Source: Streptomyces sp. NBC_00344 (GTDB lineage: Bacteria > Actinomycetota > Actinomycetes > Streptomycetales > Streptomycetaceae). From it: DNA of 64,000 bases. Where the stretch lies: the NCBI RefSeq assembly GCF_036088315.1, contig NZ_CP107996.1, positions 1,942,501 to 2,006,500 of the forward strand, written 5' to 3'. The notes under the pieces were generated by a model. That model saw only the letters and a program-made list of their open reading frames with translations, did no database searches and had not been told where the DNA came from. The position numbers and the translations under genes were made by a program. Shown in pieces: positions 19,847 through 28,761 of the stretch (positions within the stretch are counted from its first letter, which is position 1; each line of letters opens with the position of its first letter).

Positions 19847-20677
19847 GCCGTCCACCGGACCGTTCAGGAGTCGCTGACCAACGCGGCGAAGCACGCGCCG
19901 GGGGCACAGGTGATGGTGCGGGTGGTGCGGTCCGGCGCCGCGGTCACCGTCACTGTCACCTGCGGGCCGTGTCCGGCGGGCCCGGCGCCGCACGCGACGG
20001 GCAGCGGTACCGGCCTGGTCGGACTCGACGAACGCATCCGCCTGGCCGGCGGCGTACTCACCCATGGGCCGCTGCCGGACGGCGGTTTCGAGGTGACGGC
20101 ATCCCTGCCGCTGGTACCCGGCCCGGTCCTCGCTGCCCGCGCGCGGGAGACCAGCACCTCCGCACGGGAGCTGGCCCGTGAACGCCGGCAGGTGCGGCGG
20201 CGTCTGAAGCAGGCGATCTGGGTTCCGCTGGCGGTGACCGCGGCCCTCGGGGTACTGATCGGCGCCGCCGCGCTCAACAACCGCTACGGGTCGGTGCTCG
20301 ACCGCTCGCGGTACGACCTCGTCCGGGTGGGCGACAGCAGGGCCGATCTGGGGTCCCGGCTTCCGTCGTACGCCATGGACGGCGCCCCGGACGGTGCGCC
20401 GCCGCAGCCGACGGGCCAGGACTGCGTGTACTACCGGACCGGGCCCTTCGTCTCGCTGCCCGCCTACCGGCTGTGTTTCACCGGTGAGGTCCTGGCATCC
20501 AAGGCGGTGGTGGACGCCGCGGGGCCGGAACGGACGGCGGCCGGTGCGGCGTGCCCGTGGCACGCCGCACCGGCCGCCTCCGAACAGACACGGGTCAGGC
20601 CGGGTTGTCCCCGTGGGTCAGCGTCTCCCAGGCCACGAACAGGTTGTTCGTGCCCGCGGGGCGCTGCTTCTCGGTGA
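19841..20677 (+). pseudogene. C-terminal fragment of a sensor histidine kinase
   Basis: The frame reads HAVHRTVQESLTNAAKHAPG, the HATPase_c N-box of a NarX/DesK-like kinase, then GTGLVGLDERIRLAGG (G-box). It continues into a C-terminal tail with one membrane segment (IWVPLAVTAALGVLIGAAAL) and a domain with RYDLVRVGDSRADL and CVYYRTGPF, a tail seen in Streptomyces kinases. The sensor region and the phosphoacceptor His box are absent: upstream of about 19840 the strand is antisense to the murJ-like gene. No start codon or ribosome site is credible, so this is a remnant. Its 3' end overlaps the last bases of the alginate-lyase-like gene. Confidence 0.7.
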
Positions 20678-21842
20678 GTGCCTGGGTCTGGGTCATCGCG
20701 ATCCCCAGACGGTTGTGCAGCGCGTTGTAGCCCACCTCGGTGACCGGCCCGAGGCTGTCCTTGAGGCTGCCGCCGCACAGGTTGGACGGCACCGCGGCAC
20801 CCATCATGTACTTGGCCTGGAATCCCAGTGCCTGGCGCAGCCGCTCCTGGATCTCCGGATAGAGGTCCTGGCCCTGGATGCGGCTGGTCTCGGCGATATG
20901 GGCGATCGCGGAGATGCCGTAGCCGGTGTGGGTCAGGTCGCGGCAGGTCTCCTGGGTGAGCCCGGTCATGAAGGTGGACTGGCCCTGCCAGTACGAGACG
21001 ATCGCGTCCCTGCCGCTGAGGCCGCTGCCCGGTGCGACCTTGGGCAGGGCGCCGTCCGAGCTGAGGTAGATGTAGGCGGGGACACGGCCCCGGAACGTGG
21101 CGACCGCCTTGTCGTAGGAGGTGTGGTCCTCGAGGAAGACGGAGATCCCGATGGCGGCCTCCGTCATGGACAGCTCCCAGTTGCCATTGCTGTGCGAGCC
21201 GTTGATGACCTCGGGCAGATAGACGGTGCGGAGCATGGTCGCGAAGCGGCCGGAGTTGGGCCAGCTGTCGTAGGTGTACTTGATGATCTCGGCGGCGCGC
21301 GGCCAGACCGAGCCGGCCCAGCCGGTCTGGAGCGGTGCGTTGCTGTTGGTGTGCTCCTTGATCACGGCGGACCAGGCGTCCATCAGCGCGATGGACTTCT
21401 GGGCGTAGCGGTCGTCCCGGGTGATGTACCAGGCGAGGGCGTCCGTGTACGCGGCGATGGCGTCCTCGCGCTCGTCCGTACAACCGTTGTTGGGGTTGGA
21501 GTACGAACCGCACTCGACATTGGCCCGGGGCTTGGGGGTGCGGGACAGCGACGCGTAACTGCTGGCCATCATCTGGGCGTTGGCGCTCGACCAGGGTTCG
21601 GCGTTCGCCTGGACCCTGCCGCGTACGAAGTCGAGCTGCGGGCGGCTGACGAGAACGCCCGGATGGGTGAAGGCGGCGGGGGCTGCGGCCGCTGCCGGTC
21701 CGGAGGGGGCCGTCGGCGTTCTGGCCGCCATGGCCTGGGGTATCAGGGTCAGGCCGAGTACACCGGCCAGCGTGGCAGCGAGGCCGACGGCCCAGGCTCT
21801 GACGTGGCGCTTCGATCGGTGCGAGGTGGTTCCGGTACGCAT
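20595..21842 (-). CDS. Secreted alginate-lyase-family protein
   Basis: 415-aa exported protein with an Arg-rich N-region and hydrophobic core (RSKRHVRAWAVGLAATLAGVLGLTLIPQAMAA). The mature part is an alpha-helical polysaccharide-lyase fold (alginate_lyase/DUF-type): HPGVLVSRPQLDFVRGRVQ, NPNNGCTDEREDAIAAYTDALAWYITRD, NGNWELSMTEAAIGISVFLED, and HTGYGISAIAHIAETSRIQG. The conserved NGNWE and HxxY-type segments fit PL5/PL17-like enzymes that cleave uronate polysaccharides by beta-elimination. The true substrate is uncertain. Start ATG 21842, with GGAAGG about 11 bases upstream. Confidence 0.8.
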   Translation of the reverse strand: MRTGTTSHRSKRHVRAWAVGLAATLAGVLGLTLIPQAMAARTPTAPSGPAAAAAPAAFTHPGVLVSRPQLDFVRGRVQANAEPWSSANAQMMASSYASLSRTPKPRANVECGSYSNPNNGCTDEREDAIAAYTDALAWYITRDDRYAQKSIALMDAWSAVIKEHTNSNAPLQTGWAGSVWPRAAEIIKYTYDSWPNSGRFATMLRTVYLPEVINGSHSNGNWELSMTEAAIGISVFLEDHTSYDKAVATFRGRVPAYIYLSSDGALPKVAPGSGLSGRDAIVSYWQGQSTFMTGLTQETCRDLTHTGYGISAIAHIAETSRIQGQDLYPEIQERLRQALGFQAKYMMGAAVPSNLCGGSLKDSLGPVTEVGYNALHNRLGIAMTQTQALTEKQRPAGTNNLFVAWETLTHGDNPA

Positions 21843-22042
21843 GTGGGGAGTGCCTTCCGGTCGGGGAGAACCATCGGTGAGATCACCTGGGCCCTCATGC
21901 GGTTCACACACATGAACAACTGTTGTGATAGTGAACGCTGTTGTGCGTGTGGAACCTAAAGGGATTCCATGGGCACGTCAAGAGAAACGTTCAGAACACG
22001 AAGACCCGGACCACGACGGCGGGGACGACGACGGGACAGCAG

Positions 22043-22073
22043 GAGGCCCGGCACCGAAGTGGTGCCGGGCCTC
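22043..22073 (-). terminator. Terminator after glgP
   Basis: A perfect 13-bp stem (GAGGCCCGGCACC and its complement) around a five-base GAAGT loop, 18 bases beyond the glgP stop codon. It separates glgP from the same-strand alginate-lyase-like gene. Confidence 0.8.
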
Positions 22074-22090
22074 GTTGACCTGACGGTGCC

Positions 22091-24718
22091 TCAGCGCAGC
22101 AGTACCCCCGCGCCCTCCCCGGTGGCCTCGGTCGGCAGTGCGACCAGACCCAGCTCGGCTCCGGTGGCGAGCAAGCGGTGCGCGGGCAGTACGCGCACCG
22201 TGTAGCCGTAGGGGCCCGTACGGTCGAGGGCGAGGGGGCCTTCGTAGAGCCAGTTCCCCTCCAGGTCGGGACCGCCGGACGGCTTCAGCGGGAATCCGAT
22301 GGACTCCGTGATCCGGTCCTGCGCATCGACCCGCCCGGACACCGCCTGCACCTCCACATCGTCCGGCCGCAGGTCACCCAGGACTACCCGCACCCGCAGG
22401 GAGAGCGTGGAGCCGAGCTCCGCGGTGCCGTTGACCGCGTTCGGTGCGAGGGCCTCCACATGGTCGACATGGACGTAGGGCCAGGCGGCGCGCACGCGGG
22501 CCTTCCAGCCGGCGAGATCCCGTGCGGTGGCGGGGCCCAGTTCCCGGTGCGCGAGAGCCGCGGGTGCATAGAGCCGCTCCACGTATTCGCGCACCATCCG
22601 CCCCGCCAGGACCTTCGGACCCAGGGTGACCAGGGTGCTGCGGACCATCTCGACCCACCGTCCGGGAAGCCCGCCGTCCGTCCGTTCGTAGAAGCGCGGT
22701 GCGACCCGGTCCTCGATCAGTTCGTACAGCGCGGCGGATTCCAGCTCGTCGCGCCGGTCCTCGTCCATTCCCGAGCCGTCGGCCGTCGGGATGGCCCAGC
22801 CGAAGTCCGGCTCGAACCACTCGTCCCACCAGCCGTCGAGAACCGAGAGATTCAGACAGCCGTTGAGCGCGGCCTTCATGCCGGAGGTACCGCAGGCCTC
22901 CAGCGGGCGCAGTGGGTTGTTCAGCCAGACGTCGCAGCCCGGATAGAGCCTTTCGGCCATCGCCATGCCGTAGTCCGGCAGGAAGACGATGCGGTGGCGC
23001 ACCCGGGGATCGTCCGCGAACCGCACGAGTTCCTGGACCAGCCGTTTGCCGCCGTCGTCGGCCGGATGGGCCTTGCCGGCGACGACGATCTGGATCGGCC
23101 TGGTCGGATGGAGCAGCAGCTCCATCAGCCGGTCGCGGTCGCGCAGCATCAGAGTGAGGCGCTTGTACGAGGGGACCCGCCGGGCAAAGCCGATGGTCAG
23201 GACATCGGGATCCAGGACTCCCTCGATCCAGCCGAGTTCGGCTTCGGACGCGCCGCGCCCCCGCCAGGACGCGTGCAGCCGGGTGCGGACCTCGGCGACG
23301 AGCTGTTCCCGGAGGGTCCGCCGGAGCTGCCAGATCTCCGCGTCGGGAATCTCCGCGAGGCCGTCCCAGCGTTCCGAGCCACCGACCGCCAGGGCCTGCT
23401 CGGCGCGTTCGGCCCCGATCTGCCCTGCGCCCAGCCGGAAGACCTCGGGCGCCACCCAGGTAGGGGCGTGCACGCCGTTGGTGATGGAGGTGATGGGCAC
23501 CTCTTCGGGGTCGAATCCCGGCCACAGTCCGGCGAACATCTCCCGGCTCACCGCGCCGTGCAGCGTGGAGACGCCGTTGGCGCGCTGCGCGAGCCGCAGC
23601 CCCATCACCGCCATGTTGAAGAGGTTCGGCTCGCCGCCCTGATAGGACTCCATGCCCAGCTGGAGCACCCGCCCGACATCGACACCCGGCAGCTCTCCGT
23701 CGTCCCCGAAGTGGTGGGCGACCAGCTCGCGGTCGAATCGGTCGATGCCGGCCGGTACGGGGGTGTGGGTCGTGAAGACCGTACCGGCCCGCACCGTTTC
23801 GAGTCCGGAGTCGAAATCCAGTCCCTCTGCCGTGAGTTCACGGATCCGCTCGAGACCGAGGAATCCGGCGTGGCCCTCGTTCGTGTGGAACACCTCGGGG
23901 GCGGGATGCCCGGTGAGGCGGCAGTAGGAGCGCAGGGCCCGTACTCCGCCGATGCCGAGCAGCATCTCCTGGAGGAGCCGGTGTTCGCTGCCGCCGCCGT
24001 AGAGCCGGTCGGTGACATCACGCTCACGCGGTTCGTTCTCCTCGACGTCGGAGTCCAGCATCAGCAGCGGCACCCGGCCCACCCGGGCCCGCCAGATATG
24101 GGCGCGCAGCGAGCGGCCGCCGGGCAGCGCGAGAGAGATCAGGCTCGGCGAGCCGTCCTCCTCGCGCAGCAGGCTCACCGGCAGCTCGTCGGGGTCGAGC
24201 ACCGGATAGTGCTCCTGCTGCCAGCCGTCCCTCGAGAGGGACTGCCGGAAGTAACCGTGCCGGTAGAGCAGACCGACACCGATGAGCGGTACCCCGAGAT
24301 CGCTGGCTGCCTTCAGATGGTCACCGGCGAGGATGCCGAGGCCTCCGGAGTACTGCGGGAGCGCCGCGGTGACACCGAATTCGGGCGAGAAGTATCCGAT
24401 GGCCGCGGGCAGCCCGGCGGACTGCTGCTGATACCACCGCTCGTCATGCAGGTAGGCGTCCAGGTCGGCGGCCGCGGAGCCGAGCCGCCGCAGGAACGCC
24501 CGGTCGGCGGCCAGCGCGGCCAGCCGCTCGGCGCGCACCGCGCCGAGCAGCCGTACGGGGTCGCCGCCTGCGGCCTGCCAGCCTTCGGGGTCGACTGCCT
24601 TGAAGAGATCACGGGTCCCGGCGTGCCAGGACCAGCGGAGGTTGCGGGCGAGCTCGCCCAGTGGGAGCAGCGGCTCGGGGAGGACGGGGCGGACGGTGAA
24701 TCGACGAATGGCCTTCAC
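22091..24718 (-). CDS. glgP: Alpha-glucan (maltodextrin/glycogen) phosphorylase
   Basis: 875-aa GT35 phosphorylase of the actinobacterial type with an N-terminal DUF3417 region (FTVRPVLPEPLLPLGELARNLRWSWH). It releases glucose-1-phosphate from alpha-1,4-glucan. Seen: AIGYFSPEFGVTAALPQYSGGLGILAGDHLK; HTNEGHAGFLGLERIRELT; TSITNGVHAPTW; GFARRVPSYKRLTLML; and the pyridoxal-phosphate region EACGTSGMKAALNGCLNLSVLDGWWDE, with the lysine in SGMKA. The GTG at 24718 (VKAIRRFTV) is chosen over a longer frame because it matches the family start. In relatives this gene is usually divergent from glgE; here 8 kb of accessory genes lie between. Confidence 0.94.
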   Translation of the reverse strand: MKAIRRFTVRPVLPEPLLPLGELARNLRWSWHAGTRDLFKAVDPEGWQAAGGDPVRLLGAVRAERLAALAADRAFLRRLGSAAADLDAYLHDERWYQQQSAGLPAAIGYFSPEFGVTAALPQYSGGLGILAGDHLKAASDLGVPLIGVGLLYRHGYFRQSLSRDGWQQEHYPVLDPDELPVSLLREEDGSPSLISLALPGGRSLRAHIWRARVGRVPLLMLDSDVEENEPRERDVTDRLYGGGSEHRLLQEMLLGIGGVRALRSYCRLTGHPAPEVFHTNEGHAGFLGLERIRELTAEGLDFDSGLETVRAGTVFTTHTPVPAGIDRFDRELVAHHFGDDGELPGVDVGRVLQLGMESYQGGEPNLFNMAVMGLRLAQRANGVSTLHGAVSREMFAGLWPGFDPEEVPITSITNGVHAPTWVAPEVFRLGAGQIGAERAEQALAVGGSERWDGLAEIPDAEIWQLRRTLREQLVAEVRTRLHASWRGRGASEAELGWIEGVLDPDVLTIGFARRVPSYKRLTLMLRDRDRLMELLLHPTRPIQIVVAGKAHPADDGGKRLVQELVRFADDPRVRHRIVFLPDYGMAMAERLYPGCDVWLNNPLRPLEACGTSGMKAALNGCLNLSVLDGWWDEWFEPDFGWAIPTADGSGMDEDRRDELESAALYELIEDRVAPRFYERTDGGLPGRWVEMVRSTLVTLGPKVLAGRMVREYVERLYAPAALAHRELGPATARDLAGWKARVRAAWPYVHVDHVEALAPNAVNGTAELGSTLSLRVRVVLGDLRPDDVEVQAVSGRVDAQDRITESIGFPLKPSGGPDLEGNWLYEGPLALDRTGPYGYTVRVLPAHRLLATGAELGLVALPTEATGEGAGVLLR

Positions 24719-24865
24719 GTGTTCCACCTTCGCAGGGGATATGCACATCCAAGGGGACGCACAACGGTGTGCGCCCGCACTTCACCCCCGACGGTAGCGG
24801 TAGCCGTCCTCCGCAACCACGGCGCAAGCGCGCACCGGCAGGTCCCGCCCGCGCGCCGGTCGCGC

Positions 24866-26158
24866 TCAGATCACAGGCGCACCGAGGGACTCAACTGTGT
24901 AGGGCGAGCCCTGGTTGACCGTACGCGGGTCGAACGCCCCGGCCGCTGCGTACCGCTTCGCGATGGCGTCGAGCTCGGCGGCCGGAATGACGTCCCGGAT
25001 GTCGGTGAACCCGCCCGGTGCCCGCTCATGAGCCAGCTTGATGACGACCTCCGGCCCCAGCTGCCGGTTGGCGCGCTGCAGTTCCGTCATCACCGGCCTG
25101 CGTTCTGCCTCGTAGTCGGCCAGCGCGTCGGCGGGGGAGTGGTGGGCGGCGAGGGCGTGCGCCAGCGCGCGGGCGTCGATGACGGACTGGGTCGCCCCGT
25201 TGGAGCCGATCGGGTACATGGCGTGGGCGGCGTCACCGATCAGGGTGATACGGCCGCGGGTCCAGCGCTCCAGCGGCTCCCGGTCCACCATCGGATACTC
25301 GAATGCCTCATCGGCAGCACGGACGACCTCGGCCACATCGACCCCGTCGAAGGTCCAGCCCTCGTAGTGATGGACGAACCGGCTGACCGGGACCGGCCGG
25401 TTCCAGTCACCCCTGAACCGGCCGGCCGTGGCATCGCCGGGCCGTGCCAGGGCCCAGTTGACCAGGACCCGGCCCTCACCGTCGGGCTCCGACATCGGGT
25501 AGACCACGGCTTTCTGGCGGTCGTCGCCTGCGATCAGCATGAATGCGGCAGCCCGTTCCGCGGGCATCCGGGAGACACCGCGCCAGACCAGCATCCCGTT
25601 CCACGGCGGATCGCCCTCGAACGGGTTGAGCGCGGCCCTGACCACCGAACGGATGCCGTCCGCGCCGACCAGTACACCGGGGGCCAGAGAGGCACGGCCC
25701 CCCGGCCCCTTCGACCGGCACTCCAGTTCGATCCTGGCCCGGCCGTCCGGCAAGTGCTCCACGGCTGTCACCCGGGCGCCGGGAATGAGGGCACGTGCGC
25801 CCAGCCGCTCCCGTACCGCTTCGGCGAGCACCGCCCGGAGGTCACCGCGGGGCATCGAGAGCTGCGGCCAGCGGTAGCCCGCGGTCCGGCCACGCGGCTC
25901 GCGGGAGATCAGGCCGCCGCTGCGGTGGTAGTAGCGCAGCTCACGGGTGCGTACCGCGGTCCCCTCGAGGCGCTCCAGCAGACCGAGCGCGTCCAGCTCC
26001 CGGACCGCGTTGGGCATGATGTTCAGCCCGGCGCCGACCGGCCTGCTCTCCAGGGCCGCCTCCACCACGGTCACCTCGGTGAACCCGGCCGCGTGCAGAC
26101 TCAGGGCCGCGGTGAGCCCGGCTATCCCGCCGCCGGCGATCACGATCTGGGTCATCAT
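24866..26158 (-). CDS. PhzS-like FAD-dependent monooxygenase
   Basis: 430-aa group A flavoprotein monooxygenase. The N-terminal Rossmann motif is IVIAGGGIAGLTAALSLHAAG, the middle motif is GVLVGADGIRSVVR, and the second FAD motif is LIGDAAHAMYPIGSNGATQSVID. The phrase AMYPIGSNG is characteristic of PhzS (5-methylphenazine-1-carboxylate monooxygenase) relatives that hydroxylate aromatic rings. It is the last gene of a minus-strand run with the PrnB-like gene only 15 bases upstream. The start could be either of two adjacent ATGs (MMTQ). Substrate unknown; the neighbours suggest an aromatic or indole-derived metabolite. Confidence 0.88.
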   Translation of the reverse strand: MMTQIVIAGGGIAGLTAALSLHAAGFTEVTVVEAALESRPVGAGLNIMPNAVRELDALGLLERLEGTAVRTRELRYYHRSGGLISREPRGRTAGYRWPQLSMPRGDLRAVLAEAVRERLGARALIPGARVTAVEHLPDGRARIELECRSKGPGGRASLAPGVLVGADGIRSVVRAALNPFEGDPPWNGMLVWRGVSRMPAERAAAFMLIAGDDRQKAVVYPMSEPDGEGRVLVNWALARPGDATAGRFRGDWNRPVPVSRFVHHYEGWTFDGVDVAEVVRAADEAFEYPMVDREPLERWTRGRITLIGDAAHAMYPIGSNGATQSVIDARALAHALAAHHSPADALADYEAERRPVMTELQRANRQLGPEVVIKLAHERAPGGFTDIRDVIPAAELDAIAKRYAAAGAFDPRTVNQGSPYTVESLGAPVI

Positions 26159-26173
26159 CAGTCTCCTCTGGCC

Positions 26174-27286
26174 TCAGGCGGAGGTGCGTGGACGGGTGGA
26201 ACGGCGCACCAGGGTTTCGTTGTCCCTGGTCAGATCGAGCACCGAGCGCAGCAGCTCGACCGGGGCCCCGCCGCTCCCCTTCTCGTAGAGCCGCACCTCG
26301 TCGCTGTACGCCTTACGGGCAATCGTGAAGTGACGGGCCCGGAAGGTCTTGAGGGTCCGCAGCACCCTGGCGAGCGACACCGCCGACGCCGTGAGCTGCG
26401 GGGGCAGCCGCTCCATGCCTTCCCAGCTGACCGCGGCGGACAGCTTGCTGACAGCCGACGGGCTGCCCGCGTGCCTGGCGTGGAAGGCCCGCCAGGACGG
26501 CAGGCTGTAGGGCACCGACTCGTCGATGAAGGAGGCGTACCGCGCTCCCGGCCTGTCCGACTGCCAGAGCGTCATATCGACGAGCCAGAGGGGCACCTGC
26601 GCGGCGGCGGGGCCGAGCAGGCCGCATCCGCCGACGTCGATCTCCTCGAAGTACGGGCGCAGCACCTGCGCGAAGTAGACCGGCGAGACATGGGCGACGG
26701 TGTGGTCGATGGAGTCCACCATGGCCCGGACGTGCTCGTCCGTGCGGTCGAGCGCGTGGGCGAAGGCCGGGTCGTAGGGTTCGAGTCCGGTGAGCTCCTC
26801 GCAGGTGTCCAGAGTGGCCACCAGGTCGGGGAAGACCATCCGGACGGCGTCCTGCAGACAGCCCTCCATGGGGTCGCCGGTGTACATCCGCTGCCGCCGG
26901 CCCGCCGGGTTCCAGGTCGTGTAGTGGTGCACGGTGTCCCGCGGGACCATTGCGGTGCGCCGGCCGAGTTCGCCGAGCACGGGCAGCACGCCGGGTACGG
27001 CCGCGCAGGGCTCGGTGCCGTGCCGCTTCAGGGATCCGAGGAACATACCGAGGTCCCGCATCGCGGCCAGGGATCCGACGGTGTTCAGGGTGGCGATCCG
27101 TTCGGCATCCGGCGTCAGCTCACGCAGCGCCGCGGTGAGGGCCGGTACGTCGGCCGCCCGGTTCATCGCGGGCAGCATCCGGCAGAGCGCGTCGGCTGCG
27201 AGCGGATCGGCCTCACAGATCTCGGCTATCCGGTACAGCGGTTCCCGGCGGCGGGTGACCAGGTCATGAACGGACGAGACGGACAA
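26174..27286 (-). CDS. PrnB-like haem enzyme (DUF1864, IDO/TDO-like fold)
   Basis: 370-aa protein resembling PrnB, which converts 7-chlorotryptophan to the aminophenylpyrrole of pyrrolnitrin. Family landmarks seen: ADPLAADALCRMLPAMNRAADVP, AAMRDLGMFLGSLKRHG, YTTWNPAGRRQRMYTGDP, VSPVYFAQVLRPYFEEIDVGG. The C-terminal KTFRARHFTIARKAY carries His319, which aligns with the PrnB region around its proximal haem ligand. The start is a TTG at 27286 with AAGGA six to seven bases upstream, supported by the absence of a better ATG. No halogenase or other prn genes are present, so the product is not pyrrolnitrin itself; a tryptophan-like substrate is inferred from family only. Confidence 0.8.
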   Translation of the reverse strand: MSVSSVHDLVTRRREPLYRIAEICEADPLAADALCRMLPAMNRAADVPALTAALRELTPDAERIATLNTVGSLAAMRDLGMFLGSLKRHGTEPCAAVPGVLPVLGELGRRTAMVPRDTVHHYTTWNPAGRRQRMYTGDPMEGCLQDAVRMVFPDLVATLDTCEELTGLEPYDPAFAHALDRTDEHVRAMVDSIDHTVAHVSPVYFAQVLRPYFEEIDVGGCGLLGPAAAQVPLWLVDMTLWQSDRPGARYASFIDESVPYSLPSWRAFHARHAGSPSAVSKLSAAVSWEGMERLPPQLTASAVSLARVLRTLKTFRARHFTIARKAYSDEVRLYEKGSGGAPVELLRSVLDLTRDNETLVRRSTRPRTSA

Positions 27287-27345
27287 GGGAGTTCCTTCGG
27301 GGATGAGGCGGGGATGAGAGAGGAGCGGAACGTGCGGTCGACCGG

Positions 27346-28761
27346 TCAGCGCACGCCGCGGCGCTCGGATGCCGTGTCCGGGTCCGGGCGCCGGGCGGGC
27401 TGTGTGCCGACGGGCTCCGGAAGGCGCAGCCGCAGGGTGAGCGGTACGGCAACGGCCGCGAACGCGGCGCCGGTGAGCAGCGCCGCGCGGAAGCCCGCGG
27501 TGGCGTCGGTGTGTGAGGACGCGACGGCGACCAGCACCGCGAGACCGAGCACCGCACCGAACTGCTGGCTGGTGTTGATGAGTCCGGAGGCCAGTCCGGT
27601 CTCCTCGGGCGCCGCCTCCGCGGTGGCCGCCACATTGGTCGTGACCATGACGAGCGGCAGCGCGGCGCCGAGCACCAGGCTGGGTGCCAGCACCGTGCTC
27701 GCGAAGGTCCCGTCGGCGGAGAGTGCCAGGCCGAGCCAGAGCATGCCGGCGAGCAGCAGGGTGAAGCCGGCCGTCATGGTGGTGCGAAGTCCGAACCGCT
27801 GGACGATCCGTCCGGTCTGCGGTGCCACCGCCACGACCACCAGCGACAGTGGCAGCAGCCCCAGACCGCCGGTGAGCGGCGACTCGCCGATCACCGACTG
27901 CAGGAAGAGGCTCACCAGGAAGAACATCGGGAAGAGTGCCATCTGGGCCAGTGCGCTGAGGACGTTGGCGCGGCGGAGCGCGGGACGGCGCAGTACGGCG
28001 GGCGGCAGCAGCGGCCTGGCCGCACGGGGCTCGACCGCCGCGAAGACGGCGAGGAGTCCGGCGCCGGCCACGGCCGCGAGGAGGGTACGCGGTGATGTCC
28101 AGCCGTACGTGCCGACGCCCACCAGCGCGTAGGCGATCAGCCCCAGGCCGCCGGTGGCGCTCAGCGCGCCCGCCAGGTCGATACCTCGGTCGGTGCCGGG
28201 TTTGCCGTCCCCGGCGATGCGCGGTGCGAGCGCGGCGAGCACCAGGGCCGCGACCACATTCAGCCAGAAGGTGGAACGCCAGCCGAAGGCCGATGTGAGC
28301 ACTCCGCCGAGCACCGTACCGAGCACCCCGCCCAGCCCTCCCATGGCGGCGAACGCCCCCAGCGCCCGGTGCCTCGCGGGTCCTTCGGGGAAAAGGACGA
28401 GCAGCAGGGCGAAAGCTGCTGCCGCCGCCAGGGCCGCACCCGCTCCCTGGACGGCCCGTGCGGCGATGAGGAGTTCCGGGCTGCCCGCGAGGCCGCCCGC
28501 CGCCGACGCGGAGGCAAGCAGGCCGAGACCACTGATGAACAGCCGCCGGTGGCCCAGCAGATCGGCGGTGCGCCCGCCGAGCAGCAGCAGTCCGCCGAAG
28601 GTGATCAGATAAGCGTTGGCCACCCAGGACAGACCTGCCGAGCCGGAACCCAGATCGCCGCCGATCGAGGGCAGTGCGACGTTGATGATCGCGGTGTCCA
28701 GGACGAGCAGCAGTTGGGTGGCGGCGAGCAGCGCGAGGGCGGCCCCTGGTCTGCGGGTCAT
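27346..28761 (-). CDS. MFS efflux transporter, DHA2 family
   Basis: 471-aa membrane transporter: RPGAALALLAATQLLLVLDTAIINVALP contains the DHA2 D-x-x-I-x-x-x-A-x-P signature, then GGRTADLLGHRRLFISG (motif A) and further segments up to VPLTLRLRLPEP. The ATG sits in the stop codon of the HpaB-like gene (ATGA overlap), so it is translated with the pathway enzymes. Likely exports the end product or gives self-protection for the small cluster. A longer upstream frame overlaps HpaB coding sequence and was rejected. Confidence 0.9.
   Translation of the reverse strand: MTRRPGAALALLAATQLLLVLDTAIINVALPSIGGDLGSGSAGLSWVANAYLITFGGLLLLGGRTADLLGHRRLFISGLGLLASASAAGGLAGSPELLIAARAVQGAGAALAAAAAFALLLVLFPEGPARHRALGAFAAMGGLGGVLGTVLGGVLTSAFGWRSTFWLNVVAALVLAALAPRIAGDGKPGTDRGIDLAGALSATGGLGLIAYALVGVGTYGWTSPRTLLAAVAGAGLLAVFAAVEPRAARPLLPPAVLRRPALRRANVLSALAQMALFPMFFLVSLFLQSVIGESPLTGGLGLLPLSLVVVAVAPQTGRIVQRFGLRTTMTAGFTLLLAGMLWLGLALSADGTFASTVLAPSLVLGAALPLVMVTTNVAATAEAAPEETGLASGLINTSQQFGAVLGLAVLVAVASSHTDATAGFRAALLTGAAFAAVAVPLTLRLRLPEPVGTQPARRPDPDTASERRGVR

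Noticed and set aside
26174..27286. Pyrrolnitrin cluster
   Set aside because: Only a PrnB-like gene is present; PrnA/PrnC halogenases and PrnD are absent.
22178..28132. A 1984-codon open frame on the plus strand across glgP and accessory block 1
   Set aside because: It is antisense to genes with clear family motifs and has Gly/Arg/Pro-rich low-complexity composition, typical of GC-rich shadow frames.
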